Position numbers and translations under genes: made by a program. 64,000 nucleotides of DNA from Buddleja alternifolia (taxonomy: Eukaryota; Streptophyta; Magnoliopsida; Lamiales; Scrophulariaceae): the NCBI GenBank assembly GCA_019426215.1, contig CM033392.1, positions 36,690,980-36,754,979 of the forward strand, read 5' to 3'. Below the pieces are notes generated by a model. That model did not search any database. It was given only the letters and a program-made list of their open reading frames with translations, and was not told the origin of the DNA. Below, piece after piece: positions 10,920 through 23,024 of the stretch (position 1 is the stretch's first letter; each line of letters begins with the position of its first letter).

Positions 10920-12744
10920 TGTTGGTCCCAAGTGGTATACGAAAGGGTCTAGAAGGGGGGGGGGGGTTGAATAGACCCTGAAATCTTTTTCTACTTCTAA
11001 AAATTCGTATCACTTTGAAGTATTTGATCGCTCGGAAATCTTTGAGCGCTGGGTGCGGCGCTCGAGAGATAATGACTTAAGCGCTAGTTTCAGGCGCTTG
11101 GGAAAAGGTAACTTAGACTTGGTGATTTCAACGCTTACCAAAATAGGGCAGAGTTTAGTCACTAAATCAGGGTTAGCACAGCGGAAGTATTTTATAGCTT
11201 AGCGTTCCGTTTGTTAATCAAAAGTAGTCGCTTAGTTGTTTTAAAACTTTATCAGAATGTATGCAATATGAATAGTAAAGCAGTAAAACAGTAAATGCTT
11301 AAAGCAGTAAATGACACAAGATATTTGTAAGGTTCACTGGGTGATGTAATCCCAGCTACGTCCTTCTTCTCCTTTTATCAGGGAGGTTTTCCACTATGAT
11401 GATTATCGAAGAGTCACACAGAGACTTCTACAAAATAGAGGGAGATTTGGATATGATCTCGGAACTCCTTGGTCACACAGATTTCAGCTCCACTAAAGAC
11501 CTTCTATCCCCTTGCTTCTTTCACTCAGAAATGGTGCAAGTTACGCTTGATCTCGAAACTCCTTGGTCACACAGATTTCAGCTCCAATAGAGATCAACTT
11601 CAACAAGCTTCTTTTACACAAAAATATTGCTTGTAAGTCAACAAGCTTTCTCACTCAGATGAAAGGTGTTGATGGTTTTGGTCACGGGTTTGTTTGTTTT
11701 TGGAAAGTTCAAACAACTTGGAGATATCTCAATGGTAGTGTAGGTTCTTCTTAAAAAGAGGTTTGAGATATGGGTGACTATCTAGGAATGTATTTGAGAA
11801 AGCTTAAAGGGTTTCGGCTCTGGAGTGTATAAACTTTTTTAAAACAATTCAGCAACGTTTTGGACCCTTTTTCTTATTTTTACGTCCAGATGTTTTTCTA
11901 TATCTATCTCTTCTGTCCCTTTTGCTGAAAAGGTTATTTATAGATTGTTATGAGATTTTGTCCGTTGGACACGGTTGGAATCTCGTTTCCCTAAACATTC
12001 CATGAGTTCTGACAATCCTAACTTTGGGTATATTTAATTGGTTAGGCATGGTCTTGGTTTCATAAATCTGACAGTCTCGGTCAAAGATATGGCTTGCCCA
12101 TAAGTTGTAGTGCTTATATTTTAATAGCACTTATCCGACTTTTGATGCATCTTGTTTTATTTCCGTTTGGGAATAATTTCCGTTGATTCATGCATCTTTG
12201 ATAACTTGGGTTTGAATCTTCAGGTTACGCTTGGAGAACTAGGCGCTTGAGCCTTTGGAGTTTAGGCTTCTTGAAAGTAGTCTTCTTTGTTAATCAAACG
12301 CTTGAGAGAGGTCACAATCTTTGCCCGATTCTTTAGACGCTTGTCCTTTCACTTTATCTTTGATAGACTCACTCAGAATTCTATCATTGACTTAGTGTTA
12401 AGTACTTGGTCTAAGGTCCATAACAAATCTTGAGCGCTAAGTTCGTAACCCGGGATAGTCTTTTAGCGTTTGACGGACGCTTGAGACTAATCTTTATCTT
12501 TACTGTTTCTTCAGACGCTTGATCTTCAACTTCATCACTTGGTAGACTCACGCAGAATTCTTCTAGTGATTTAGTATCACATTCTTAGTCTAAACTCTAT
12601 AAAAATACAAGTCTAGTGTAAAAACACGAGCTTTCAGGCGCTTACACATTTGTTCTACGAAAGCTTTTATACTTTACATTTCTTGGGGTCTAACATGAAG
12701 TCCTATTTGTCATCATCAAAACATCTAACATGAAATTCCTAACA
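10920..12744 (-). mobile_element. Solo LTR, Sirevirus subtype A2, with perfect target duplication
   Basis: In minus orientation it runs from TGTTAGGAATTTCATG (right end) to GGGACCAACA (left end); length 1,825 bp. It is flanked by ATCCT at 10915-10919 and again at 12745-12749, a perfect 5-bp duplication. No PBS or PPT adjoins it. It matches the 3' LTR at 31687-33456 more closely than the A1 LTRs. A TATA box lies at 11935-11942. Confidence 0.93.
11935..11942 (-). promoter_or_regulatory. TATA box of A2 LTR
   Basis: TATAAATA on the minus strand, at the same place as in the A2 3' LTR (32641-32648). Confidence 0.55.
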
Positions 12745-14003
12745 ATCCTCCTTCTTGGCCCAGGTTAAGCGCGTCATAGGCCCATGTGGATTTTCAAGTG
12801 GGCTAACTTGGCCCAATCAACTTAGTCCACTTTAATTTAATTACATTTCATATTTAACTTGTAATTAAATTAATATTTAATTTAACAAAGTTAATTAAAT
12901 ATTCAAATTAATTTAATATTCCATTGTTTAATCTAATTAAACAATTAATCAATCCACTCAATTAATTTGTCCATCTAATGAAAAATTACCCAAATGCCCA
13001 TTCAAGTACACAAAGTGATTTTCCGCTCATTCCTGTTAGCGCGACTCTCTAGGTTCGTCTTGATTGGCAATTGGAGGATACCAAAGGATGTGAGTGACAC
13101 CTAGTCAGCCTCATGACCCCACATCGTAGCCCAACTAAGTACGAATGACTGTGTCATTACAAACCTCTTGACTATGAGTTCTATATGAGTATAAGCCCTT
13201 CATTTTGTATCCCGATCAAGTGAGAGTCATGGTTTATGTCAAACTCACTAAGCTGGATGTTGTGCTTGTAATCATATCATGATAAAATTACCAAACTACC
13301 CTTCATGTCTCACATGAGCTAGTTTCATTGCTTTGGCCAAAGACTTATAATTTCATATGCATATGATTGCACAGGATACTTTCCCGTTTACTATCGAGAT
13401 AGTGAATCCCATCTTAGTGATCACTGAACAACTGCTACTTGACTCATTGAGATCGCACTTCGAGGTCAGCCCTACAAAAGGGTGAATTGGGCCTAACTAC
13501 TCCAGTAACAGATTCAACAGCACAAACCCATTGTTCATGAACCCTCAGGTCAAAGGCTCACGCATACTATCATAGTCAGTAATCCAATCATTGGCAATCA
13601 CCGAGTAAAAACCCATGTGATTGGATTACTATGAGTTGTGTTCTAATATATCAATTCCATTGATATATCTATGACACGTGTTCTCACTATCCCATAGTGT
13701 TCGACTGACACTCCTTGTCAAAACATGTGTCATACAAGTCGAATCATAATGCCCAATTAAGATGCCTTGACATGCGAACCCTTTTAAGTGATCAGGAATA
13801 AGACTCTTCCCGTGTCACTTCTTTATTCCATAAAGGGCGAAGAATCAACCTCGATACACATGGACTATTCGTTCAATACTTATTAATGCCATGAAGTTTT
13901 ACATGAACAAAAGCTCATTGCCTTTATATGTTCGTACAATATAAATCAGTGCCCTACTCAAATCTAATTCCTCCTCATTGGCATTGAGGGCACACACCTA
14001 ACA

Positions 14004-14903
14004 CCAAAGTGGGCTAGACTTCTAGGAAATAAAATAACCTAACTATTACAATGGATCACCACTGCATACAAGTCTTCAATTTGCCTTCGTCTTCTTTCTT
14101 CGTCTTCAATTACATAGACTATAATCTAATTACATTCTACTAATTCGAAGATAGAAAAAATAAAACCCAAACCGACTATTTTTACAACCCATCAAAATTA
14201 CATACAATGAAAACTAAAGACTAAACTAGGCTCGTGGTTCATCCAATCATATAAAATCATGCGAAGCCATATAATATGCGATATCCAAAATTAACCTACC
14301 TCTTGTTCAAAATAAATTGCAATTTATTTGGAATAATTTGAATTTTTCACAAAAATTATTTTCCAAGGAAAAATAATAATTTCCAAAATTATAAATTTTC
14401 AAAAATAATTTTAATTTCCAAAAATCTAATTTTCAGAAATATTAAAATTTTAGTTAAGCTGAAAAACTAGGTTGGGTTTGGGCGGCCCGATATACAGGCT
14501 TGGCCCGCAAACAACGTGTGCTGGACAGCGCGGACACTTTTTGTCTAGCGGTCGAGCAGAACAACGGGTTTTTCCCGATCTTTACTAACCCACCTCGGGT
14601 TGGATTTTTCTCCACTTTCAAACCTTTCAGTTCGTCCATTTCGCTATTTCCCACTGCAGGTGTTTTTCAAATTCAAAAAAATCACTATCAACCTAAATCA
14701 CCCAATAACATAGTTTTTCGCGAAACCAAATTTGTCATAAAAATTCTAAATTTTTATACAGTTAAATCCCAAACTAAATTTAATTTTTAATAACTTAAGG
14801 CATCTTGGATTCAACATGGTTCCAATTTATTTAAACAAAAATAAATAAAGCATAATAAATCACACAAATTAGTTCGATTATACTAACCAGACTCTAATAC
14901 CAC
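14004..14903 (-). other. Family B element leader with primer-binding site
   Basis: On the minus strand this follows a family B LTR. The PBS TGGTATTAGAG is at 14892-14902, one base from the LTR end. The rest is AT-rich untranslated leader with one GC-richer patch at 14470-14600. No gag is reached before the family D LTR cuts in. Short open frames here have no recognisable motifs. Confidence 0.6.
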
Positions 14904-16137
14904 TGTTGGGTTGGGTAATCCCCAGAGTAGGTTAGCACAGCGGAATTTAAAATTTATAACTTCCCCAAAACAGGATTACATTGGCTGGTTTAATCGAGCT
15001 AATTAAAACGAGAAAATTTATACTACGCGAAATACCTTTCGCACTTTTTCCCTCGTACAAGTTTCTGATCTTGTCAACCCGAACAAATACTCCCTTGACT
15101 CGATTATTCAAAGAAACCATCGGCCTCCCTTAGAATTCGAGCTTCGTTTTTGTTCTTGGTATCTTCAAGCGATCCAATCGTCTCACCTCTAAGATGTATC
15201 CACACCTCCGTATAATTCCCAGTAATTATATATATGGTTCTAGCCTATATAATTATTTTAGATCTAATCTAAGCTTATATATGAAGGTTAATCTCAACAC
15301 ATGAGCAAAACCTTGTCAAGAAATATAGGGTGAGGGGCGAGTTTTACTTGAGAAAATAGAAGATAAAGTTTTCTCTTTTTTTCTCTCCTGGTAGACGAAA
15401 AATCTCACTAAAATAATGCGTGTGTTTTTCTTAACACACATATTTATAGAGCGAATCCTAGGTTTAGTTTGATTGGAAGTCAAGATGAAATAAAATCTCC
15501 AAAATTTGACTTTCATCTATCCTAATCAAACTCTATTAAGGAGTTTCCTTAAAACAAGGAACTTATCTTGCAAGCTAACTTGTTCCCTTTTTTCTCTCCT
15601 AAAATATTTCCTTGATGCCAACTTGATTAAGACTTGGAGAAGAATTAAATTTTCTCTCCCCTTTTTACCTGCCACCTCGCCCCCTCTTACACTTGGACTC
15701 CAAATTTTTTATCCAACTTGATTTATTTTTTGATTCCTTATTTAATTAAATAGTCCAACCATTTAATTAAATATTTCATAATAATTAAAGTCCAACCTTA
15801 ATTATTTTTACCCAATTATTTCTTTAATTCTATATAATTTTCGACTCCCTCTACTAATTAAATAAAACCCTTGGACTTTACTTAGTCCATTAATTAATTA
15901 ATTAATCTTACTTGATTAATTAAATAGTCTAATTAATTGATCTCCAATCAATTAATTAATATTCCTCTTTCGGTAAGTCCTAGACTTTCATTTCACCTCA
16001 ACTTCCAAAGTTGATTAATCATATCTTTTAAGCAGGAACCTTAGGAGTTAGTGTGTGACCCCTTAGGCTCGTTTATGTTCTAGTAGTAAGTATACTTTCC
16101 AAATGTGCCATTGTACCTTTCTATATTTAGAAAGTAC
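14904..16137 (-). mobile_element. Family B LTR, 3' part only
   Basis: The left end (TGTTGGGTTGGGTAATCCCC on the plus strand) is the 3' end of a minus-oriented LTR. It matches the solo LTR at 27802-30038 over its whole length until AGAAAGTAC, where similarity stops at about 16137. The remaining 1 kb of the LTR is missing and the sequence jumps into family C. A TATA box (TATAAATA on the minus strand) lies near 15440. The right part has long AT-rich runs of ATTAATTA. Confidence 0.75.
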
Positions 16138-16771
16138 AATGAATTATCACCAATAATAAAAAATAAATAAACTTATTTATTATACTTATCCTTTTATTAA
16201 ATAATTAGATTATTTAATTTGGAGGAGTATTAATTAGTATTATATTTTAATTGGATTAAAATATATTAGACTTAATTAACAATTGGACTAAGTTGAAAGT
16301 CAACTTAGCCGAATGAGGATGATGATAGGCGTGAGTGTAGCATTTTTGGAGGAGTTGGATGGGCTTAAAAAATTAGTTAATTCCAAGCCCATCACTCCTT
16401 ATAAATACCTATCACTGGTTCAGTCAAAACCTAACTCTCACAATTAGACTTGACAGCAAAGAAAGAAGAGAAACATATTCTCTCCTCCCCTGGTGAGGCC
16501 GTTGACCATAGTAGGTCTAAAGGTGGAGGATTTTTCTTCGAAGCTCGTTCCGGCGTGATATATAGAGGCAAGAGTTTGGAATTGGTGCTACCCAGAAGAT
16601 CAAAACTTTCATTAAAATCAAAAGATTAGTAAAAAGGATGAAATTAGATTTCATTTTCATGCTTATTTTTTGAAAATTACATGAAAAAATTGTTAAAACC
16701 CAAAAGTGATCCAATTGTGAATCCGGATCTGTGTTTATCGTTTCCGCTATGCATGAATATATGATTCACAA
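16138..16771 (+). mobile_element. Family C LTR fragment in inverted orientation
   Basis: This is about 630 bp of the 3' half of a family C LTR in plus orientation, the reverse of 23025-23660. It includes TATAAATACC near 16400 and ends at GATTCACAA. It abuts a minus-oriented family C leader, so the two halves point in opposite directions, the mark of an inversion between two C copies. Confidence 0.7.
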
Positions 16772-17250
16772 TGGAATAAAATTACGATTGCATAGCGACC
16801 TGCTACGCTAAACACAGCTCCTGCTGTGCAGGAGGGCCACACGGTGGCCTGCCCAGTAGGTGTCGTGTAGGCGCGCCGTTCGTTAGGCTACGCCGTTTTG
16901 ACTTTTTCGAGCCGAAATCCAAGATTATTCAAGCTATGTATTCATGTTCATGCATAAGTTCATATCCAATACAAAAACTTTGATTTACATTCAAAACATA
17001 AATCACAAAATTAAATTTTTTGTTCAGATTTTAACTTTCAAAAATAAATCTAACACCGAAAAATATTAATCCAATCATATTTTTCATCACATATTCATAT
17101 CAAATATAAAATTTGATTCATAATCAAAACATAAATTACATAATCAAAAACATAAATCTAACCATGAAAAATATTAATCCAATTACATTTTTCATCACAA
17201 ACATGAAATCCAACATATTCGTATCAAAAATCATTAAAAGCCAAAAGTTG
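16772..17250 (-). other. Second copy of the family C leader (minus strand)
   Basis: It aligns with 22540-23011 in the same orientation, with shared stretches such as GTTCATGCATAAGTTCATATCC. No coding frame is present. It ends at a PBS that touches the pol side of the C element without an LTR between them. Confidence 0.7.
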
Positions 17251-17262
17251 GCTCCAATACCA
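17251..17262 (-). promoter_or_regulatory. Primer-binding site, degenerate
   Basis: TGGTATTGGAGC on the minus strand, one change pair from the iMet-type site. On the plus strand it is followed by CA and then directly by the reverse of the PPT; no LTR lies between. Confidence 0.65.
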
Positions 17263-17263
17263 C

Positions 17264-17276
17264 AATCTCCCACTTG
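17264..17276 (-). promoter_or_regulatory. Polypurine tract of family C
   Basis: CAAGTGGGAGATT on the minus strand, just after the pol stop. A 3' LTR should start here but is absent. Confidence 0.65.
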
Positions 17277-17279
17277 CAC

Positions 17280-20200
17280 TCAATGCCAATCACTATGGTA
17301 TCTATTACTCATCTTCTCAAGATGTCGTTCTAGCACCACCTGTGATAGTGGCTTGGTCAGTGGGTCAGTAATGTTATTTGTTGAATCTATTTACTACCCG
17401 GTGATGTCGCCTCTTCCAACGATCTCTCTAATGATGTGGTATCTTCTCTCAATGTGTTTAGATTTATTGTGAGAATTGGGTTCGTTAGCCTGCGCGATGG
17501 CTCTATTGTTGTAACAGAATAGCGGCAATGGGAGCTCCATGCTAGGAACCACTCGAAGTTCAGCCACAAACTTCTTTATCCAAATAGCCTCTTTGGCCAT
17601 CTCTAAGGCAGCCACGTACTCATCTTTGGTGGTTGAATCAGTTGTCGTGCTTTGTTTGGAACTTTTCCAAGTCACTGCTTCACCGTTTAAAGCGAATACA
17701 AACCCCGATGTGGATTTACGGTCATCGACTTCAGACTGGAAGTCAGAGTCAATATAACCTTCCACTTTAAGTTCCCCATCTCCATATGTCAAACACATAT
17801 CCATAGTTCTTCTCAAGTACTTGAGGATACACTTCACAACAATCCAATGCATTTCCCCTAGGTTAGCTTGAAACCTACTTAGCACACACACAACGTAGGG
17901 AATGTCCGGTCTCGTGCATAACATAGCGTACATAAGACTCCCTACTGCTGATGCATAGGGGACTCCACTCATTCTCTTACGATCATCCTCACTTTGAGGA
18001 CTCATCAATTTAGAGATATGGAGTCCATGTCTTATGGGAAAGAGGAATATCTTGGAATCTTCCATTATGAATCTTTTCAGAACCTTTTCCAAATAGAGGG
18101 ATTGGGAGAGACCTATTTTCCTATTCGCTCTATCCCTGAAGATATGAATTCCAAGGATATAGGTCGCTTCTCCTAAGTCTTTCATATATCATTACCTATT
18201 AGTAGAATGTCGTCTACATATAGGACCAAAAATGATATTTTGTTCCCACTGGATTTCTTGTAAATGCATGGTTCATCTTCGTTCTTGATAAAGCCATAGT
18301 TCCAAACTTTTTCATCAAAACGAAGATTCCAACTCCGCGACGCTTGTTTAAGTCCATAAATTGATCTATTCAATCTACACACCTTATGAGAATCTTCATT
18401 GTACACGAAACCATTGGCCTGTTCCATATAGATGTCCTCCTCGAGGTATCCATTCAGGAACGCGGTCTTCACGTCCAATTGCCAGGTTTCATAGTCTAAG
18501 TGCGTGGCTATTGCAAGCAGAATTCTAATGGATTTGATCATGGAAACAGGAGGGAAGGTTTCCTCATAGTCAATACCATCTTTTTTACTATACCCTTTTG
18601 CCACAAGTCTAGCTTTAAAGGTATCAACCTTGCCATCCAGACCAATCTTTCTCTTGCAGATCCACTTGCATCCTATTGGTGCAATACCCCTAGGGCGATC
18701 CACTAGACTCCAAACTTGGTTCGAATACACCGAATCTATTTTTATCTTCATAGCCTCAAGCCATTTTGCAGAATCTATATCCTCCATCGCATGCTCAAAA
18801 GTAGAGGGATCATCTCCATAGTTTCCTTCTGCTATGACATACAAATTATGCTCTCTTTGTAGCAGATAACCATAGCTCTCAGGCGGCTGAGATACTCTAC
18901 TCAATTTACGTGATGGTGGTTGCATTTGGTTAGGTTCATTTTGAGTCTCTTGAACAGTGGTCTCTAAAGGGATTTCGTTTTGTTCTTCTAGAACAATCTT
19001 CCTTCCTGCACCACCTTATCGAATGAACTCGTCTTTGAGAAAGTACACATGTAGGGCCACAATGTCTCTTTGATCATCGTGTAGGTAGAAGAGGTATCCC
19101 ATCGAATCTTCTGGGAAACCAACAAATTGACCTTTTAAAGATCGATCTTCGAATTTCTCCATCTTTGTCTTTTTTACATAGGTTGGACAACCCCATATCC
19201 TAATGTGTTTAAGACTAGGTGTCTTTCCACTCCATATCTGATAAGGAGTTTTAGGAACACACTTAGATGGACACCTGTTCAAGATTTGGGCTGCTGTGAG
19301 CAATGCATGGCCCCACACCGATATGGGAAGATCCGTGTAGCTGAGCATCAATTGAACCATATCTAATAGTATTGTATTTCGTCATTCGGCTACCCCATTT
19401 AGTTGTGGAGTTTCAGGAGGAGTCAATTTTAATAAAATTCCATGTTCAATTAAGAACTCACCAAATTCGGCACTCATATATTTTCCACCTCGATCAGATC
19501 GTAGTATTTTAATACGTTTGCCAGTTTGGTTTTCAACCAAGACCTTGAATTCTTTGAACCATTCAATATATTCAGACTTATGTTTCATTAGGTATACGAG
19601 ACCATAGCTAGAGTGGTCGTCAGCAAATGTAATGAAGTATTGAAAACCTCCATGAACCACTTCCCCAAAAGGCCCGCAACTTGTGAAGGGTGACCTAGTC
19701 ATTTTACCTTTGAGACAAGATTCGCAAGTGGGGAGTAGGTCCGACACAAATGTGCTTATTAGCCCATTTTTCTCAAGTTTATGAATCTTGTATTCTCCAG
19801 CTAACCTAGTCTCAAGTGCCAAATGAGTCTTTGGTTTGTCCCAGACATACCTTAGTTCTTGGTGATTGTATTCACAACACATTTATTTTGTACATTCAAG
19901 TAATATAAACCATTTACTAAAGATGCAGAGCCAACAAAATTATTTCTAAATAAATATTGCAAACATTGTTCAAAAACCGGATATCATATCCAAGTCTAAC
20001 TAATACGGGAATAGAACAAATATTTTCAAGCCCATTGGGCAAAACAAGGCAATCATCTAGAACAAGTAAATGTCCAGTAGATAAAGATAAATAAGTGGAT
20101 CCTATGTGAGTAGCTGCCACACTATGTCCGCTACCTACATGGATCATCACTTCTTGCTCCTCGAGCCTCCTACATCTTTCCAGATCCTATTTCAAAACAC

Positions 20201-21115
20201 ACACATGAGCGCTAGCTCCTGAGTCTAAAATCCATGAAGTGGAGAATATAGTCATAGAACAATTAGTTTCCAAAATATAAAGTTCCATACCTTTAGCAGC
20301 TCTTGCCTTTCTCAGGGGACAGTCACGCCTCCAGTGACCTTTCTCCTTGCAGAAAAGGTAAAAGTTTGATCTCTTGAGATTCTCATTATGCAACTTAATG
20401 TCTTTGGGTGCTTCCTTTTAAGACAACCATTTATCATTAACAATTACGGGCTCCTCTTTCTTTTCCTTGAGTTCTGCTTGCCCAGCAATAGAAGCGATGT
20501 ATGCATGTCTAAACTTCCTCTATTTCATTTGACTTTGTGCAATGATGAGTTTGTTCATTTGCCCAGATAGAGAACACTCAACATTGTTGGTGTCAAAATT
20601 CACAATGAACTGACTGAAGGAATCCGAAAGTGATTGAAGGATGAGGTTTGTCTGAAGATGGAAATCAATGTGAAAACTAAGACACTGCAACTTCTCTATC
20701 ATGGAGATCATTTTCAACACATGGTCAGCCACATTCTCATCTTCTTCCATCTTTGTCCTGAAGAGCTCTCTCGATAAGAAGTATTGAAAGTTCTACTGGG
20801 CTTTCCAAACAGCTCTTTCAGATGAACCAGTATGTTCCTTGCATTTTCCATTCTCTCATGGGAATGCTAAAAATCATAATTCATCGAGTTGGGCATCAAT
20901 CCTCTGGCTCGTGCATTGTCAGTGACCCAGTCTCTGTAAAAGGAATGCACACTCTCGTCCGCATCCTCCAAGGGAATCATGGGACGTTTTATGTCTAAGA
21001 CATAATCGATTGACTCATAACCAAGGACTATCCTCAAGTTTCTAGGCCAGTCGATGAAGTTGGGTCCAGTGAGGATGTTTTTCTCAAGTAATCCAATTAT
21101 CAGGTTGTTGACCAT
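17280..21115 (-). pseudogene. gag-pol: Family C copia gag-pol polyprotein (broken)
   Basis: It starts at ATG 21113-21115 with a copia gag (MVNNL...TGPNF.DW..NLR). A zinc knuckle near 20340 keeps C....GHWRRDC but seems to lack its first Cys. Protease follows with SWILDSGASAHVC near 20210. Integrase shows an HHCC/GAG-pre region, ADDHS, LRSDRGG and NGVAE at 19882-19382. Reverse transcriptase at 18925-18182 has the intact YVDDILL motif; RNase H (KDEYVAALEMAKEA) runs to the stop at 17280-17282. Stops and frameshifts break it into at least eight pieces, including TAG near 17394 and breaks near 18182, 19000, 19370, 19900, 20170, 20510 and 20860. The sequence is a TNT1-like copia, not a Sirevirus; the exact lineage is undecided. 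Confidence 0.9.
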
Positions 21116-23011
21116 TTTGAGAGAGAAAATAAAATAATGGCAGAGAATAAAGAAAGATTCAATTAGGTCTTTATGTTGAACATCAAGTAAAATTAGATAG
21201 GACTTTGAATTTTCACTTGGCTCCCACTACATTTTTCGAATCATTGCACTCCCACTGCAATATTCGAAAATCTCGTTGGAAAGACATCGTAGTGAGTGAT
21301 TGAGTTCTCTAATAAAGTCGGTGAGTTGCAACCCTTTAACGATATATGGCTCACTAATTTTCTTAAAGCGGCAATCCTTGCCAACATCGTCCAACATGCA
21401 ATTCAATCATTAGTTTAGCTCACAGATCACAACACCGCAATCCTTTAATGATATAAAAGTTGTGATCTATCTGAACTTGGGCTCATCAACTTCCAATCAA
21501 TCTAACAATTGAATTCCGCCTTGCAACCCCCTGTCGATATATGGGGTGGAATTTTTTTCGATTGATGGCATCTAATGCACTTACAGATTTCAAATAAATG
21601 CCGCAATGCATAACCCCCACTTACTGGGAAGAAATTATGCACATTGATATTTATTTAATTTCTCCTAAGTTTGATGGAGAGCCTGGACATCCAATTCCCT
21701 TTTAATCTAAATTTAGTATTATTATCCAATGGGAGAATTTAGAATTAAATTGGTCTCACTTTGCACATTATCCATTTATAAAGCGCATACATGGATTATA
21801 AAAATAGAAAACGCCTAGCAGTTCTATCACACATGCTTTCCAATGGCTCAATCGAGGGTTAGGGGACTTATAAGATCTAGCCTATGTCTATCTTCAAGGT
21901 CTTCCAGCTCTAAGCAGATCCTTTTCCAAAAGGTCCTATTCTAATCACATAGATTTAAATGGATCCTACACATTTTTCTATAAAAAATAAATACAAACTG
22001 GGGGGGGGGGGGTTCAAAAGACCCGGTACAACCCAGAAAACAAAACCCATAAAGAAATCTAGTGCGTGAAAGGCATCCCACAATATCAAACATCAAAAGA
22101 TTAAAAGATAGCTAACACGTTGGAGTTCTTTCAAAACGAATTAAATTAAAATCCAAATTTAATTGAACGTGGTTTGAAAAATAATTGAATTAATTTAAAT
22201 CCAATTGAAAAATTAATTCAACTCTAGTTCTATTTGACAATAAATCCAATTTAGTTTCAAAAAATCAATTCTAAATTGATTTGACAAAGAATTTTAATTC
22301 AGAATAAATTTCTCTGTACTAGGAATATTTTAATTTTAAATCTAATTTAAAATTAGGCATAAAACTAATTTCTAAAATTATTTTATCCTTTAATAAATTT
22401 TAAAACCATTTTAAAATAAATATTTTATTTAATTTTTAAAAATGGGTTGACCCATGGGTCTATCCATGAGTTGACCCACGAGTCGAAATCGTGGTTTTAC
22501 CAGCCAGGTCAAACCCGGTTTTTTATTTAAAAGAAAAATAAAATTACCTCGATTGCACGGGTCACCCCGGGATCCGCTGCGCTAATCGTGTAGGCGGGAG
22601 CACGCGCCGCCCGTTAGACTGCGCTGTTTCGACTTTTCTGAGCCAAAATCCAAGAATATTCAAACCACATATTCATGTTCATGCATAAGTTCATATCCAA
22701 TACAAAAACTTTGATTTACATTCAAAACATGAATCCCGAAATCAAATTTTCGATTCAGATTTAACTTACAGAAATAAATCTAACAACGAAAGATATCAAT
22801 CCAATCATATTTTTCATTACATATTCATATCCAATATAAAAATGGATTCATGCATATTCAAAACAAGAATTATATAATCAAATTTATCAGTTTAGATTTA
22901 ACCTTCAAAAAAATAAATCTAACCATGAAAAATATTAATCCAAATAAATTTTTCATCACAAACATGAAATCCAACATATTCATATCAAAAATCATTAAAA
23001 GCCAAAAGTTT
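21116..23011 (-). other. Untranslated leader of the family C element
   Basis: This is AT-rich sequence between the PBS and gag, with no coding frame. It contains a run of 13 G at about 22001-22013. Part of it (22540-23011) is repeated at 16772-17250, and 21770-22100 is loosely similar to the family E leader at 61690-61990. Confidence 0.65.
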
Positions 23012-23023
23012 GCTTTGATACCA
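23012..23023 (-). promoter_or_regulatory. Primer-binding site of family C
   Basis: TGGTATCAAAGC on the minus strand, one base from the LTR end, an initiator tRNA-Met-type site. Confidence 0.8.
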
Positions 23024-23024
23024 C

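Larger units (their letters stand above)
10720..14003 (-). mobile_element. Family D copia LTR, truncated at its 3' end and interrupted
   Basis: This LTR is in minus orientation. Its right end CACACACCTAACA (14003) is the reverse of a TGTTAGG-type LTR start, and 13000-14003 is clearly similar to the family C LTR at 23780-24792 (shared stretches such as GCGACTCTCTA, GAGTATAAGCCCTTCAT and GAGTGAGAGTCAT). The left end is cut by the Sirevirus 3' LTR, and a solo LTR interrupts it at 10920-12744. It contains no coding frame. The bases to its right are family B leader, so D probably inserted into B. Confidence 0.7.

Noticed and set aside
14454..14790. Open frames on both strands in the GC-richer part of the family B leader
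   Set aside because: They overlap each other on opposite strands and have no motif; leader sequence is the simpler reading.
15880..15960. ATTAATTA runs as a satellite or origin
   Set aside because: They are part of the AT-rich body of the family B LTR and recur in its other copy (28660-28880).
17113..17757. Plus-strand open frames over the family C RNase H region
   Set aside because: They are antisense to clear RNase H coding sequence on the minus strand.
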